64,000 nt of DNA from Gammaproteobacteria bacterium. Lineage in GTDB: Bacteria > Pseudomonadota > Gammaproteobacteria > Steroidobacterales > Rariloculaceae. Both the position numbers and the translations under genes were made by a program. Positions 18,440 through 26,881 of this stretch are shown here, in pieces. Position 1 is the first letter of the stretch. Every line of letters starts with the position of its first letter. The notes under the pieces were generated by a model, which was not told the DNA's origin, ran no database searches, and saw only the letters and a list, made by a program, of their open reading frames with translations. Where the stretch lies: contig JAJDWR010000006.1 in NCBI GenBank assembly GCA_022825505.1, forward strand, positions 29,646 to 93,645, written 5' to 3'.

Positions 18440-18535
18440 CTGGATCGGGATCGGTGGACGAAACCCGGATCGGTGCAGTGGACCAGGACCGGAGCGCGGC
18501 CCTGGATCGGTGGGCGGCCCTGAATCGGACCTTTT
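18440..18535 (+). repeat. Degenerate GGATCGGTGG-type repeats
   Basis: Several imperfect copies of a GGATCGGTG(G) word occur between ygfZ and the first lectin-like gene. They make no recognisable reading frame or hairpin. The rest of the 18423-18623 gap shows nothing else recognisable apart from a GGAGG site before the ATG at 18624. Confidence 0.35.
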
Positions 18536-18623
18536 CCCGGTCATTGGCCCGGTGCCTGTAACAACCTTTGGATTGCGGGCCGCATCCGGCTATGATCTCC
18601 AGGATCATCAGACGGAGGCGACA

Positions 18624-19400
18624 ATGAAGAGATTCACCCTTCTCGCTGCATCCATGGCCGTGTGTTTGCTTGAGACTTCCGTGGCGCTGGCCCAGCACGG
18701 CGTACCCGGCGGTACGCCCATGACCTTCTTCGTCACCAGCCGCCCGATCGGGGACGGCGGCAACCTGGGCGGCCTGGAAGGGGCGGACGCGCATTGCGAG
18801 ATGCTCGCAGAGGAAGTGGGCGCGGACGGCCGCACCTGGCGCGCCTACCTCAGCACCCAGGAACGCCCGGGCCAGCCGGCCATCAATGCCCGCGACCGTA
18901 TCGGAACCGGCCCGTGGTACAACTACGATGGGGTCATGATCGCCAGAGACGTGGCCCATCTGCACGGCGATACCATCGAACAGGCCCGGCTCGGCAACAA
19001 CCTCCACAAGCTCTCCGGACTGACGGAAAAGGGCCAGATCGTACCGGGGCTCAACGATTACCCGCATCCTCTCGACGGCGACTGGGAATACGTCAGGACA
19101 ACCCCCTACAGCAACCGGCACGAAGTCCTGACGGGCTCGCAGCCCGGCGGGACCGCCTACCCGCCGGAACTCGACTACACGTGCAACAACTGGACGAGCA
19201 ACGAGGACCCCGACTTCGAAACCGAGGGAAGAAGGATGGGGGCGATTCCCGGCAAGCCCAATGCCCAGATCGGTTTCCCCGACCGCAACGGCGGCGGCAA
19301 CGGCTCCTGGAATTCATCCCACGGGACCCGCGGCTGCAGCCAGACGGCACTGGTGATGACCCACGGCGTGGGAATGTTCTACTGCTTTGCCATCGATTGA
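18624..19400 (+). CDS. Exported lectin/endostatin-like protein (copy 1)
   Basis: A 258-residue protein with a signal peptide ending VALAQ. The mature part matches a bacterial family often labelled lectin-like, resembling the endostatin/C-type-lectin fold: MTFFVTSRPIGDGGNLGG, ADAHCEMLA, TWRAYLSTQE, NARDRIGTGPWY, CNNWTSN, GSWNSSHGTRGCSQ and a terminal FYCFAID. Four Cys residues in conserved places suggest two disulfides. GGAGG precedes the ATG. Copy 2 starts 10 bases after its stop. Ligand unknown. Confidence 0.72.
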   Translation: MKRFTLLAASMAVCLLETSVALAQHGVPGGTPMTFFVTSRPIGDGGNLGGLEGADAHCEMLAEEVGADGRTWRAYLSTQERPGQPAINARDRIGTGPWYNYDGVMIARDVAHLHGDTIEQARLGNNLHKLSGLTEKGQIVPGLNDYPHPLDGDWEYVRTTPYSNRHEVLTGSQPGGTAYPPELDYTCNNWTSNEDPDFETEGRRMGAIPGKPNAQIGFPDRNGGGNGSWNSSHGTRGCSQTALVMTHGVGMFYCFAID

Positions 19401-19410
19401 GGCGCCCACG

Positions 19411-20154
19411 ATGAGAACAATCCAACAGATGTTGGCGAGCCTGGTCATCGCCCTGACAGGTACCGGTATCGCGTTTGCCCAGGGTCCCGGTGCTCCGGGT
19501 CCCGGACTGCCGGAATCGGACGACATTCCTTCCAGCCTGATGACGTTTTTCGTCACCAGCGAACCCATCGGCGACGGGGGCAATCTCGGCGGCCTGGAAG
19601 GCGCCGACGCGCACTGCGAAGCGCTCGCCGCGGCCGTGGGTCAGGGGCACAAGACCTGGCGCGCCTATCTCAGCACCCAGGAACGCCCCGGCCAGCCGGC
19701 GGTTAACGCCCGCGACCGCATCGGCGACGGCCCCTGGTACCACTCCAAGGCCCGGATTCTCGACTACCTGAACCGGCGGCTGAATCGCCCGCTCATCAAG
19801 TCGCAGATCCACGGCGACACGCTGCTGGAGGCGCAGCGGGGCAGCAACATGTCCAAGCAATTCGCGCTCACCGAACACGGCGAACTCGTCAACGGCATCG
19901 GCGATCCGCTGCCTACGCTCCATGCCATTCTGACGGGCTCGCTGACTGACGGCCGCGCCTTCCCGCCCGGGGAAGACCGGACGTGCAACAACTGGACCAG
20001 CAACGGCGAGGGTGCAGCGCAGTTCGGCCACTCCGACCGGATCGGCGGCGGCAATCAGTCGTGGAATTCCGCCGGGACAACGACGGGCTGCAGCCAGGAC
20101 GACCTGGTCAGTTCGGGCGGCGCGGGCCTGTTCTACTGCTTCGCGATCGACTAG
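19411..20154 (+). CDS. Exported lectin/endostatin-like protein (copy 2)
   Basis: A 247-residue paralogue of the preceding gene, with signal peptide ending AFAQ and a short Pro/Gly-rich linker. It keeps MTFFVTSEPIGDGGNLGG, ADAHCEALA, TWRAYLSTQERPGQPA, CNNWTSN, SWNS, GCSQ and FYCFAID, but differs in the centre (ILDYLNRRLNRPLIKSQIHG) and lacks a loop of about 15 residues before the final Cys pair. The 10-base spacing indicates one transcript, and the pair looks like a tandem duplication that has diverged. Confidence 0.72.
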   Translation: MRTIQQMLASLVIALTGTGIAFAQGPGAPGPGLPESDDIPSSLMTFFVTSEPIGDGGNLGGLEGADAHCEALAAAVGQGHKTWRAYLSTQERPGQPAVNARDRIGDGPWYHSKARILDYLNRRLNRPLIKSQIHGDTLLEAQRGSNMSKQFALTEHGELVNGIGDPLPTLHAILTGSLTDGRAFPPGEDRTCNNWTSNGEGAAQFGHSDRIGGGNQSWNSAGTTTGCSQDDLVSSGGAGLFYCFAID

Positions 20155-20161
20155 TCGCGAA
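20140..20161. terminator. Inverted repeat between convergent genes
   Basis: TTCGCGA (20140-20146) and TCGCGAA (20155-20161) form a perfect 7-bp stem around the stop of the second lectin-like gene, which faces the quinoprotein gene. No T-run is present on either side. Confidence 0.3.
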
Positions 20162-20173
20162 AATCGCCGGCCG

Positions 20174-21811
20174 TCAGTCCCGCAATCCGAATACGAACAG
20201 GCCGTTGCCGGCGGCGACGGCCACATATTGCCTGCCGTCCACGGCGTAGCTGATCGGCCCGTTGGCGATATCGCCGCCGAGATTGGTTCGCCACAGCAGG
20301 TCTCCCGTCACCGCGTCCAGTGCGTGGAAGTAACCCTCCCTGCCGCCGGTGAACAGCAAATCCGTCGCGGTGGTGAGAATTCCGCTGGTGGTGACATCGG
20401 TCATTTCGTACTTCCAGCGATGCTCGCCGGTAACGGGATCGAGGGCGATCACGGCGCCCGTACCGACTGCCTCCGTCCAGTTGTTGATGCGGTCGCCACG
20501 CAGGCTGGGTACGTTGGGGCCCCCAGGTATGGGCGTGCCCGGAATGCCGCCCAGGAACCTCAGGCCCTCCTGGTATTCCTGCTCCTCCGGCCAGAAGACC
20601 GATCCGTAATTCTCCCACGCCGGGACATAGAAAAGTCCGGTACGCGGACTGTAGGACGGCGAGTACCAATTTGTCGCTCCCTGCACGCCGGGATAGGTCG
20701 TCTCCCCCGGCGGCTGCGGCGTTTCGATCGGCCGGCCGCTCTCGCTCAAACCGCTGGCCCAGTTGACTTCGGTGAACGGTTCGCCGCGGACGAACTCGCC
20801 GTTCGTCCTGTCGAGCACGTAGAAGAAGCCGTTGCGGTTGGCCCATAGCATCTGCCGCCCGCTGCTGAACGTCTCAAGGCCGATATCGGCCAGGACCGGG
20901 ATCTGGACGGCGTCGTAGTCGTAATCGTCATTCGGGGTGAACTGGAAATACCACTGGAGTTCGCCGGTGTCCGGGTCCAGGGCCACCACGGCATCGGAAT
21001 ACAGGTTGTCGCCGGGCCGTTGCGCCGGATTCCAGTCGGGCCCGGGATTGCCGATGCCCCAGTAGGTCTGGTCGAGGTCCGGATCGTACGATCCCGTGAG
21101 CCAGACCGAAGCCCCGCCATGCTGCCAGGCGTCGGTGTCGCCCTCCCAGGTTTCGTGGCCCGGTTCGCCGGGTCCCGGAATCGTGTAGAACTTCCAGGCC
21201 TCCTCGCCCGTTTCGGCGTCATAGGCCGAGACGAAGCCGCGGATACCGAATTCGCCACCGGCGACCCCGACGATCACCTTGTCCTTCACGACCAGCGGCG
21301 CCAGGGTCATTGCGTAGCCGGCGCCGGGGTCGGCGACCGCCGTGCGCCAGACAGGCTGCCCGTTGACGGCGTCGATGGCGACCAGCTGGGCATCGATGGT
21401 GGCCATGAACAGCGTGTCGCCCAGCATTGCCAGCCCGCGGTTGACCCGGCCGCAGCAGGGTCGGGACAGGTTGGAAGGATTGTGCCGGTAGTCCCAGAAT
21501 ACGCGCCCGCGTGCCGCATCCAGAGCCACGGCGGTATTCGGGGCCTCGGTGAGGTACATGATCCCGTCCACGACCAGCGGCGTACTCTCGAACTTTTCCA
21601 GCGACTGGGCCTGAAAGACCCATTTCAACTCCAGTTCGCCCACATTCGCGGGCGTGATCCGATCCAGGAGGCTGTACCGGGTGCTCGCGTAGGTACCGGA
21701 GTAGGTCAACCAGTTGTGAGGCTCATCGTCGGCGTTCAGCAGCCGTTCGAAGCTCACCTGTGCATGCAGCCCAAAAGGCGTCAACAACAGCAATAGCGCG
21801 ATACGAGCCAT
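20174..21811 (-). CDS. PQQ-dependent alcohol dehydrogenase-type quinoprotein
   Basis: A 545-residue periplasmic eight-bladed propeller enzyme with signal peptide (MARIALLLLLTPFGLHAQ). Family features: NWLTYSGTYASTRYSLLDRI, ELKWVFQAQ, the adjacent-Cys ring SRPCCGRVNRG that sits over PQQ, blade motifs of the type ALDPDTGELQWYFQ, and YSPRTGLFYVP. Oxidises an alcohol or aldehyde and passes electrons to a cytochrome. Its ATG overlaps the stop of the upstream diheme cytochrome gene by one base (TGATG), so the two are a functional pair. Substrate cannot be read from sequence. Confidence 0.9.
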   Translation of the reverse strand: MARIALLLLLTPFGLHAQVSFERLLNADDEPHNWLTYSGTYASTRYSLLDRITPANVGELELKWVFQAQSLEKFESTPLVVDGIMYLTEAPNTAVALDAARGRVFWDYRHNPSNLSRPCCGRVNRGLAMLGDTLFMATIDAQLVAIDAVNGQPVWRTAVADPGAGYAMTLAPLVVKDKVIVGVAGGEFGIRGFVSAYDAETGEEAWKFYTIPGPGEPGHETWEGDTDAWQHGGASVWLTGSYDPDLDQTYWGIGNPGPDWNPAQRPGDNLYSDAVVALDPDTGELQWYFQFTPNDDYDYDAVQIPVLADIGLETFSSGRQMLWANRNGFFYVLDRTNGEFVRGEPFTEVNWASGLSESGRPIETPQPPGETTYPGVQGATNWYSPSYSPRTGLFYVPAWENYGSVFWPEEQEYQEGLRFLGGIPGTPIPGGPNVPSLRGDRINNWTEAVGTGAVIALDPVTGEHRWKYEMTDVTTSGILTTATDLLFTGGREGYFHALDAVTGDLLWRTNLGGDIANGPISYAVDGRQYVAVAAGNGLFVFGLRD

Positions 21812-22575
21812 CAGTTCATCCCCTTCAATGATCGCAGGTAGGCCAGCAAATCGGTCACCTCCTCTTCTGAGAAAACGTCGTCGTAGGACGGCAGATCCCA
21901 CGCCGTGAGAATTGTGTACTCGCGCAAATCTCGCTTGTCCAGGGACAGCAGCCGCTCGTCTTCGGCGATGAGTTGCACCGAGTACGTGTCCTCGTTGAGG
22001 CGCCGGCCGTTGATCACGGTACCCTCCGCCGTGACCACTCGAACGGCGCGGTTCATGGGCAGGGTCGAGCCGTGTGGGTCCTCCAGGGCACGGCTCAGGA
22101 CGGACGCACTTCGGATCGCGCCGATATCGCTGAGGTCCGGAGCGAACCGCGGACCCTGGCCGGCGACACGGTGACAGCTTCCGCAGTCGCCCTTGCCCGC
22201 AAACAACGCCTGGCCGCTGGTCGCATCGCCCAAGGCCACTCCGCCGATTTCCGTGTCCATGTTGCGGAGGTAGGCGATCAGCGCGACCAGTTCGGCATCC
22301 TCGTACGCGCCCGCCACCATCGTCGTGCCCGGAATCCCATCGAGCAGAATACCCCTGAGATCCCGGTCCGAGGCAGCGTGCCGGAACACGCCGCTGCGCA
22401 GGTTGACGCCCGGAAACAGGTCGCCGGATTCACCGTGGCACACCACGCAATACGTCGCGTACAGGGTTGAACCGTAGGCAATGTCGGCCTGTTCGTACTG
22501 CCCGACATGGGCCTGTGCCATGAGTTGACCGCCGGCGAAGAGACTCGCCAGCACCCCGAACAGTAATCTTCTCAC
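21811..22575 (-). CDS. Diheme c-type cytochrome
   Basis: A 254-residue periplasmic protein with two heme-attachment sites: CVVCHG near residue 48 and CGSCHR near residue 130, each followed by a cytochrome-c domain with a distal Met region. Signal peptide ends LMAQA. The start is GTG at 22575 with GGGGA 7 bases upstream; a TTG seven codons earlier is less likely because it lengthens the head of the signal peptide. Overlaps the quinoprotein gene, for which it is the expected electron acceptor. Confidence 0.88.
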   Translation of the reverse strand: MRRLLFGVLASLFAGGQLMAQAHVGQYEQADIAYGSTLYATYCVVCHGESGDLFPGVNLRSGVFRHAASDRDLRGILLDGIPGTTMVAGAYEDAELVALIAYLRNMDTEIGGVALGDATSGQALFAGKGDCGSCHRVAGQGPRFAPDLSDIGAIRSASVLSRALEDPHGSTLPMNRAVRVVTAEGTVINGRRLNEDTYSVQLIAEDERLLSLDKRDLREYTILTAWDLPSYDDVFSEEEVTDLLAYLRSLKGMN

Positions 22576-22601
22576 TTTCGTATCCCCATTTGGCAAATCG
22601 G

Positions 22602-23549
22602 TCAGTAGACCGCGGCGGGAACGACCGTCGATCCTGTCGCCCCGCGAATCTTCAGCGGCTGCATGACGAACGCGAACTCGTACACCTGCCGTGCCGCCAG
22701 TTCATCCAGCTTCATTCTCTCCAGCAGGTGGATGCCGTTGACCACCAGCATGATCTGGTGGACCGGCAGCGAAATGCCGGAATCCGGGTTCGGCTGGATC
22801 TCCACCGGCTGATTGTCGGCGCCCACGAGCATCGGGTCCTGTGTGACCAGCCATTCCGCGGCCGCTATGCCGATACCCGGCGCCCGGCCGAGGAAACGTG
22901 GAACATCGGTCTCCCAGAGCTGCCCCCATCCGGTATGGATGATCACGGCGTCGCCGGGCTCAAGCGCCAGCTCCGCGTCGGCCAGCGCCTGCTGCAGATC
23001 CTCCGTGGTGATTTCGTAATCCTCGGGAAGAATGTCGACATCCTTGAGTCGGGCGATATCCAGCAGCACGCCCCGAGTCATGAGCATACCCACGTTTTCG
23101 ATACCGAGATTCGAGAATCCCGACCGTGTCAGCGACTCGCTGACGCGAAAGCAGTTGTAGAGCGTATCGCCGATGGTCTGGTGGCTGAAGCCGTCGAACT
23201 GCGTACCCACCTGGCCAAGTTCGGTAACCACGATCTCCTCGTTGGAGCCTCTCCGGTTGGCCTGTGGATTCATCCCGGTCGGCTTGAGATAGAGGTCGAA
23301 ATGGCGGTTACCCAGCGGGATGGACTCATGCAGCTCATGCCCAAGCTCCACCACTTCACCGCTGTTGATCAGGCGCGCCGCCCGCAGCACGGTGGCGGGA
23401 CCCATGTGATTCGCCGAGCCCCGCTCGTCGCCCTCCCCCCACCTGGATGGACAGCGGTCCTCTTCGGCGGGCGGCAGCCAGGATTGGGCATTGGCTGAGG
23501 GCAATGCCAGGCAGAGTATGGCCAGGACGGGAACGTTTCCTTGTCTCAT
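22602..23549 (-). CDS. Cyclase-family (kynurenine formamidase-like) hydrolase
   Basis: A 315-residue exported protein (signal peptide ending ANAQ) of the cyclase family. The family metal motif, classically HxGTHxDxPxH, reads QVGTQFDGFSHQ here: the Asp and last His are kept, but the second His is Gln, as in a known bacterial branch. Also visible is DAVIIHTGWGQLW. Strong site GAGGGAG before the ATG. Same strand as, and 26 bases before, the diheme cytochrome and quinoprotein genes, so probably one operon. Function likely hydrolysis of an amide or lactone; substrate unknown. Confidence 0.75.
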   Translation of the reverse strand: MRQGNVPVLAILCLALPSANAQSWLPPAEEDRCPSRWGEGDERGSANHMGPATVLRAARLINSGEVVELGHELHESIPLGNRHFDLYLKPTGMNPQANRRGSNEEIVVTELGQVGTQFDGFSHQTIGDTLYNCFRVSESLTRSGFSNLGIENVGMLMTRGVLLDIARLKDVDILPEDYEITTEDLQQALADAELALEPGDAVIIHTGWGQLWETDVPRFLGRAPGIGIAAAEWLVTQDPMLVGADNQPVEIQPNPDSGISLPVHQIMLVVNGIHLLERMKLDELAARQVYEFAFVMQPLKIRGATGSTVVPAAVY

Positions 23550-23703
23550 TGTTCTCCCTCCGCGTCGATGCGTATCGAAAACTCCCGGTACTGAGCTTAC
23601 CCGAAACTGCGTGCAACGTAGCGGCGTCAGACTGCGACACGGCATGCGTCATGCCCATTACACGCTTTCCGTGCCTGCCGGTTGCGGTATGCTTGCCGGC
23701 ACC

Positions 23704-24897
23704 ATGAGTGCTTCCGTGATGACCGCCGGTGGACCATCCGCCGCAATGCTGCCCATGAACCGGCGCCCGGTCGGTATCGGTGTGATCGCCGCCATCGTGC
23801 TTACCGTCTACCTCGCCCAGAGTTTCGGGTGGCGCCAGGGGGCGCTGTTCGTTGTCGGGTTCGGTGCCGGCATTGTCCTGTACCACGCGGCGTTCGGCTT
23901 TACTTCGGCCTGGCGCCGTGCCATTCAGTCCGGCCGTTCGGCGGGATTGCGGGCGCAACTGCTGATGCTGGCTGTCACGGCGCTGGCGTTCCTGCCGTTA
24001 ATTGCGGATGGCCAACTCTGGGGCATGGAACTGCGCGGCAATGTTCGGCCGCTGAGCCTGTCGGTGGCCGCGGGCGCGTTCCTGTTCGGCATCGGCATGC
24101 AATTGGGCGGCGGCTGCGCGTCGGGAACGCTGTTCACGGTTGGAGGCGGCAGCGTCCGCATGGTGGCCACGCTGGCGGCCTTCATCGCCGGTTCCGCGCT
24201 GGGCGCCTTTCACCGGCCGGCCTGGGAAGCCGCGGCGCCGAGCGCGGGTCCGGTCTCGCTTGAGGGACTGCTGGGCATGCCGGGGGCGCTGGCGGCGACG
24301 CTGGCATTGCTCGCGTCGGCCTGGATCATCACCAACAGAATCGAGCGCCGGCGCCACGGAGACGTTGCACCGGTGGGCGCCGCACCAACGCGCGCCGATT
24401 GGCTGCGGGGACCCTGGCCGCTGATCGCCGGCGCGCTGGGTCTGGCAGCAGTCAATGTCGCCACGCTGGCACTGGCGGGAAGACCGTGGGGCATCACATC
24501 CGGGTTCGCCCTCTGGGGCTCGAAGGTACTGGCCGCGCTGGGTGTGGACGTCGCCTCCTGGCCGTACTGGCAGGGATCGGCCGCGCTGGAGGCAAGCGTC
24601 TTCAGCGACATCACCTCGGTCATGAACATGGGAATCCTGCTCGGGGCGCTGACGGCAGCGGGGCTGGCCGGGCGATTCTCCCCTGTCTGGCGGATTCCGG
24701 CCCGATCTCTGGCCGCCGCCGTGCTCGGCGGACTGTTGCTGGGCTACGGAGCCCGAATCGCCTACGGGTGCAATATCGGGGCGTTCTTCAGCGGCGTCGC
24801 CTCGACCAGTCTGCATGGCTGGCTGTGGCTGGTCGCGGCCTTCGCGGGGAGTGTGCTGGGCATCCGCATGAGGCCCTGGTTCGGACTTGCAAAATAG
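23704..24897 (+). CDS. YeeE/YedE-family thiosulfate (sulfur) transporter
   Basis: A 397-residue, multi-spanning membrane protein of the YeeE/YedE family, whose structurally known member (TsuA) imports thiosulfate through conserved cysteines. The paired half motifs are here: GMQLGGGCASGTLFTVGGG in the first half and GARIAYGCNIGAFFSG in the second, each with the transport Cys. The frame continues upstream, but the ATG at 23704 begins a short cytosolic head before the first helix. A SoxCD-like sulfite dehydrogenase lies 4 kb downstream, which may point to shared sulfur metabolism. Confidence 0.85.
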   Translation: MSASVMTAGGPSAAMLPMNRRPVGIGVIAAIVLTVYLAQSFGWRQGALFVVGFGAGIVLYHAAFGFTSAWRRAIQSGRSAGLRAQLLMLAVTALAFLPLIADGQLWGMELRGNVRPLSLSVAAGAFLFGIGMQLGGGCASGTLFTVGGGSVRMVATLAAFIAGSALGAFHRPAWEAAAPSAGPVSLEGLLGMPGALAATLALLASAWIITNRIERRRHGDVAPVGAAPTRADWLRGPWPLIAGALGLAAVNVATLALAGRPWGITSGFALWGSKVLAALGVDVASWPYWQGSAALEASVFSDITSVMNMGILLGALTAAGLAGRFSPVWRIPARSLAAAVLGGLLLGYGARIAYGCNIGAFFSGVASTSLHGWLWLVAAFAGSVLGIRMRPWFGLAK

Positions 24898-24901
24898 CAA
24901 T

Positions 24902-24919
24902 GCGACTTCGCGTTTTTTT
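24902..24919 (+). terminator. Intrinsic terminator after the YeeE-type gene
   Basis: A short GC stem (GCGA-CT-TCGC, 24902-24911) is followed by G and seven T residues (24913-24919), directly after the stop at 24897. The stem is short, so termination may be partial. Confidence 0.45.
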
Positions 24920-24973
24920 CAATTCAGGCGGCGATTGCGCCTGCTAGAATCGACAACATGACCATTTGACAGG

Positions 24974-25399
24974 GTGAAACAAGTGAAAGTGGACCATGCG
25001 CGCGTTTTCTTATCCCCCCTTCACGTGCTTGTTCCCTTGTTTGTCCTTTCGTTACCGGCATCAGGACACCATTCATTTTCGGTGCAGTACGACGACACCA
25101 GGCCGATCACCATCCAGGGGTGGCTGACCAAGGTCGAGTGGACCAATCCGCACGTGTACTTCTATCTGGATGTGGAGGGAAAGGAGAACGATGTCGAGAA
25201 CTGGGCATTCGAGATGGTGGCGCCCATTGTGCTTGAGCGCCGCGGCTGGACGCGCAACACGCTACAGATCGGCGAAGAAATCGAAGTCGACGGTTATCTT
25301 GCGAGGGACGGCAGCCGCCTGGCGAGTGCTGAAACGCTGCTCATCGTTCGTACCGGAGAACGGCACTCCGGCACGACCGCTCAGCTACTTTCGGAATAG
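24974..25399 (+). CDS. DUF6152-type small exported protein (second copy)
   Basis: A 141-residue protein with a GTG start, a signal peptide ending SLPASG, and HHSFSVQYDD right after cleavage. It shares with the 1675 protein the HHS start, the extension TIQGWLTKVEWTNPHVYFYL and a later EIEVDGYLARDGSR. Such proteins commonly precede a gene for a larger exported protein of the type at 25448, as they do here (48-base gap). Function unknown. Confidence 0.7.
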   Translation: MKQVKVDHARVFLSPLHVLVPLFVLSLPASGHHSFSVQYDDTRPITIQGWLTKVEWTNPHVYFYLDVEGKENDVENWAFEMVAPIVLERRGWTRNTLQIGEEIEVDGYLARDGSRLASAETLLIVRTGERHSGTTAQLLSE

Positions 25400-25447
25400 T
25401 TTCGTCCGGAGCAGGCTCATCCGAAGGAACCAGCAGCGCAGTTGCCG

Positions 25448-26260
25448 ATGAAATTCCTTGCGCGAACCGCCCTGCCCTGCCTGGTTGCCCTGGTCGTCCC
25501 CGGGGCGGCATTGGCCCAGGCCAGTGCGGATAATCCGGGCGAATCGGCGCGACCGGTACCGCGGCTGCCTGACGGCACCGTGAATCTGGGCCCTGCGCCG
25601 GGAGAGTCAGGCCACTGGGATACGGGCCGCGGCGGCGCTCTCATGGAAAACGACGTGGAACTGAACGGATTCTTTCTCGTCGATCCGTCGGACGTGGACC
25701 GGGTGGCGCCCTTCAAGCCCTGGGCGCGGGAACTGTTCCTGGCGCGACAGGCCAACCTCGGCCTCCACGACCCGCATCCACGATGCTCGGGGAATGGCGG
25801 GCCACGCACCTTCGATACGCCCTACGGCATCGATTTCGTCCAGGATGCCAACCGGCAGCGCATCCTGATACTGGTTGGCTGGTCGCGGCGCTGGCGCGAA
25901 ATCCACATGGACGGCCGGCCGCACCCGGATCTCGATACCTTTACGCCCACCTTCTTCGGGCATTCCGTCGGTCATTGGGAGGGCGACACGCTGGTCATCG
26001 ACACGGTCGGATTCAACGAAAGGTTCTGGTTCACCAGAAAGCCCATGGGCATGGTGCATACGGAATCGCTGCACCTGGTGGAACGCATTTCCCGGCCCGA
26101 TTACCACACGCTGCGCTACGAGGTCACGGTGGACGACCCGGCGGCCTACACGCGTCCCTGGACGGCGAGCTGGGAATTGCCGTGGACGGAGTTTGAAATC
26201 GTCGAATACCTGTGCAACGAGAACAACCTGGACCCGGTGCATTTTGTCGGTCCGCAATAG
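25448..26260 (+). CDS. Exported protein of unknown function
   Basis: A 270-residue protein with a signal peptide ending GAALAQ and no membrane segments. It belongs to a family common beside DUF6152 genes in proteobacteria but without assigned function. Recognisable segments are PRLPDGTVNLGPAPGE, RCSGNGGPRTFDTPYG, LVGWSRRWREIHMDGRPHP, SVGHWEGDTLVIDTVGF and the end YLCNENNLDPVHF. ATG at 25448 was chosen over a TTG two codons upstream. With the preceding gene it probably forms a two-gene unit. Confidence 0.65.
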   Translation: MKFLARTALPCLVALVVPGAALAQASADNPGESARPVPRLPDGTVNLGPAPGESGHWDTGRGGALMENDVELNGFFLVDPSDVDRVAPFKPWARELFLARQANLGLHDPHPRCSGNGGPRTFDTPYGIDFVQDANRQRILILVGWSRRWREIHMDGRPHPDLDTFTPTFFGHSVGHWEGDTLVIDTVGFNERFWFTRKPMGMVHTESLHLVERISRPDYHTLRYEVTVDDPAAYTRPWTASWELPWTEFEIVEYLCNENNLDPVHFVGPQ

Positions 26261-26424
26261 ATTGGTGTGCGCCGGTCGCACGATCAGCGACAATACTACG
26301 ACAAATGGCTTACACGCGATTGTTACTTGTGCTTCGATATACCATATGTCGAATCTTCCCGAATAAAAACACCTAAGTTAATGAAGTTACGCAATAATTC
26401 TTCATACGACAACAGGCGGTCACC

Positions 26425-26856
26425 ATGATCAGACTCATCATTGCAAGCTCAGCCGTAGTCATCCTCGCATTCGCACACCAGGGCCTCTCCCAGCAACCGC
26501 TCATGGAGCCGGAGATGGCGCTTTACAACTTCAGCGAGATGGAACCCCGCGGCAGGGAAGGATTCAGTGCCCATTTCGTTTCCGCCGCGACCATTCGGAT
26601 GCTTCGGGCCGAAGTCAGCGCCGGAACGTCCACGACTCACCACAACCACCCGGACGAGGAAATGGTCTACGTGGTGGAAGGTCGAATCCGCGTGTTCAGC
26701 GGGGGAAACGAGGTGGAGCTGGGAGCGGGCGAACTCGTAGTGTTTCCGGCCTATGTCGATCATCACTATGAAGCGATCGTGGACTCGATGACGATCGAGG
26801 TCTTCGGTCCGGGACGCACCTTCGGCGCCCCGGCAGGCATGGGCATGGGCGGTTGA
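26425..26856 (+). CDS. Exported cupin-domain protein
   Basis: A 143-residue single-cupin protein with a short signal peptide (ending LSQQ). The first cupin motif HHNHPDEEMVYVVEGRIRVF has two His and a Glu; the second, GELVVFPAYVDHHYEAI, carries the third His, so a metal site is likely. Small cupins of this kind act as dioxygenases or metabolite binders; none can be named here. The 164 bases upstream are unusually AT-rich and presumably hold its promoter, but I could not define the boxes. Confidence 0.72.
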   Translation: MIRLIIASSAVVILAFAHQGLSQQPLMEPEMALYNFSEMEPRGREGFSAHFVSAATIRMLRAEVSAGTSTTHHNHPDEEMVYVVEGRIRVFSGGNEVELGAGELVVFPAYVDHHYEAIVDSMTIEVFGPGRTFGAPAGMGMGG

Positions 26857-26881
26857 TCCACGCGCGTCAGAGCCAAACCAC

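Noticed and set aside
17475..19121. Long minus-strand frame (548 codons) across ygfZ
   Set aside because: YgfZ motifs are on the plus strand and the minus translation lacks any conserved pattern.
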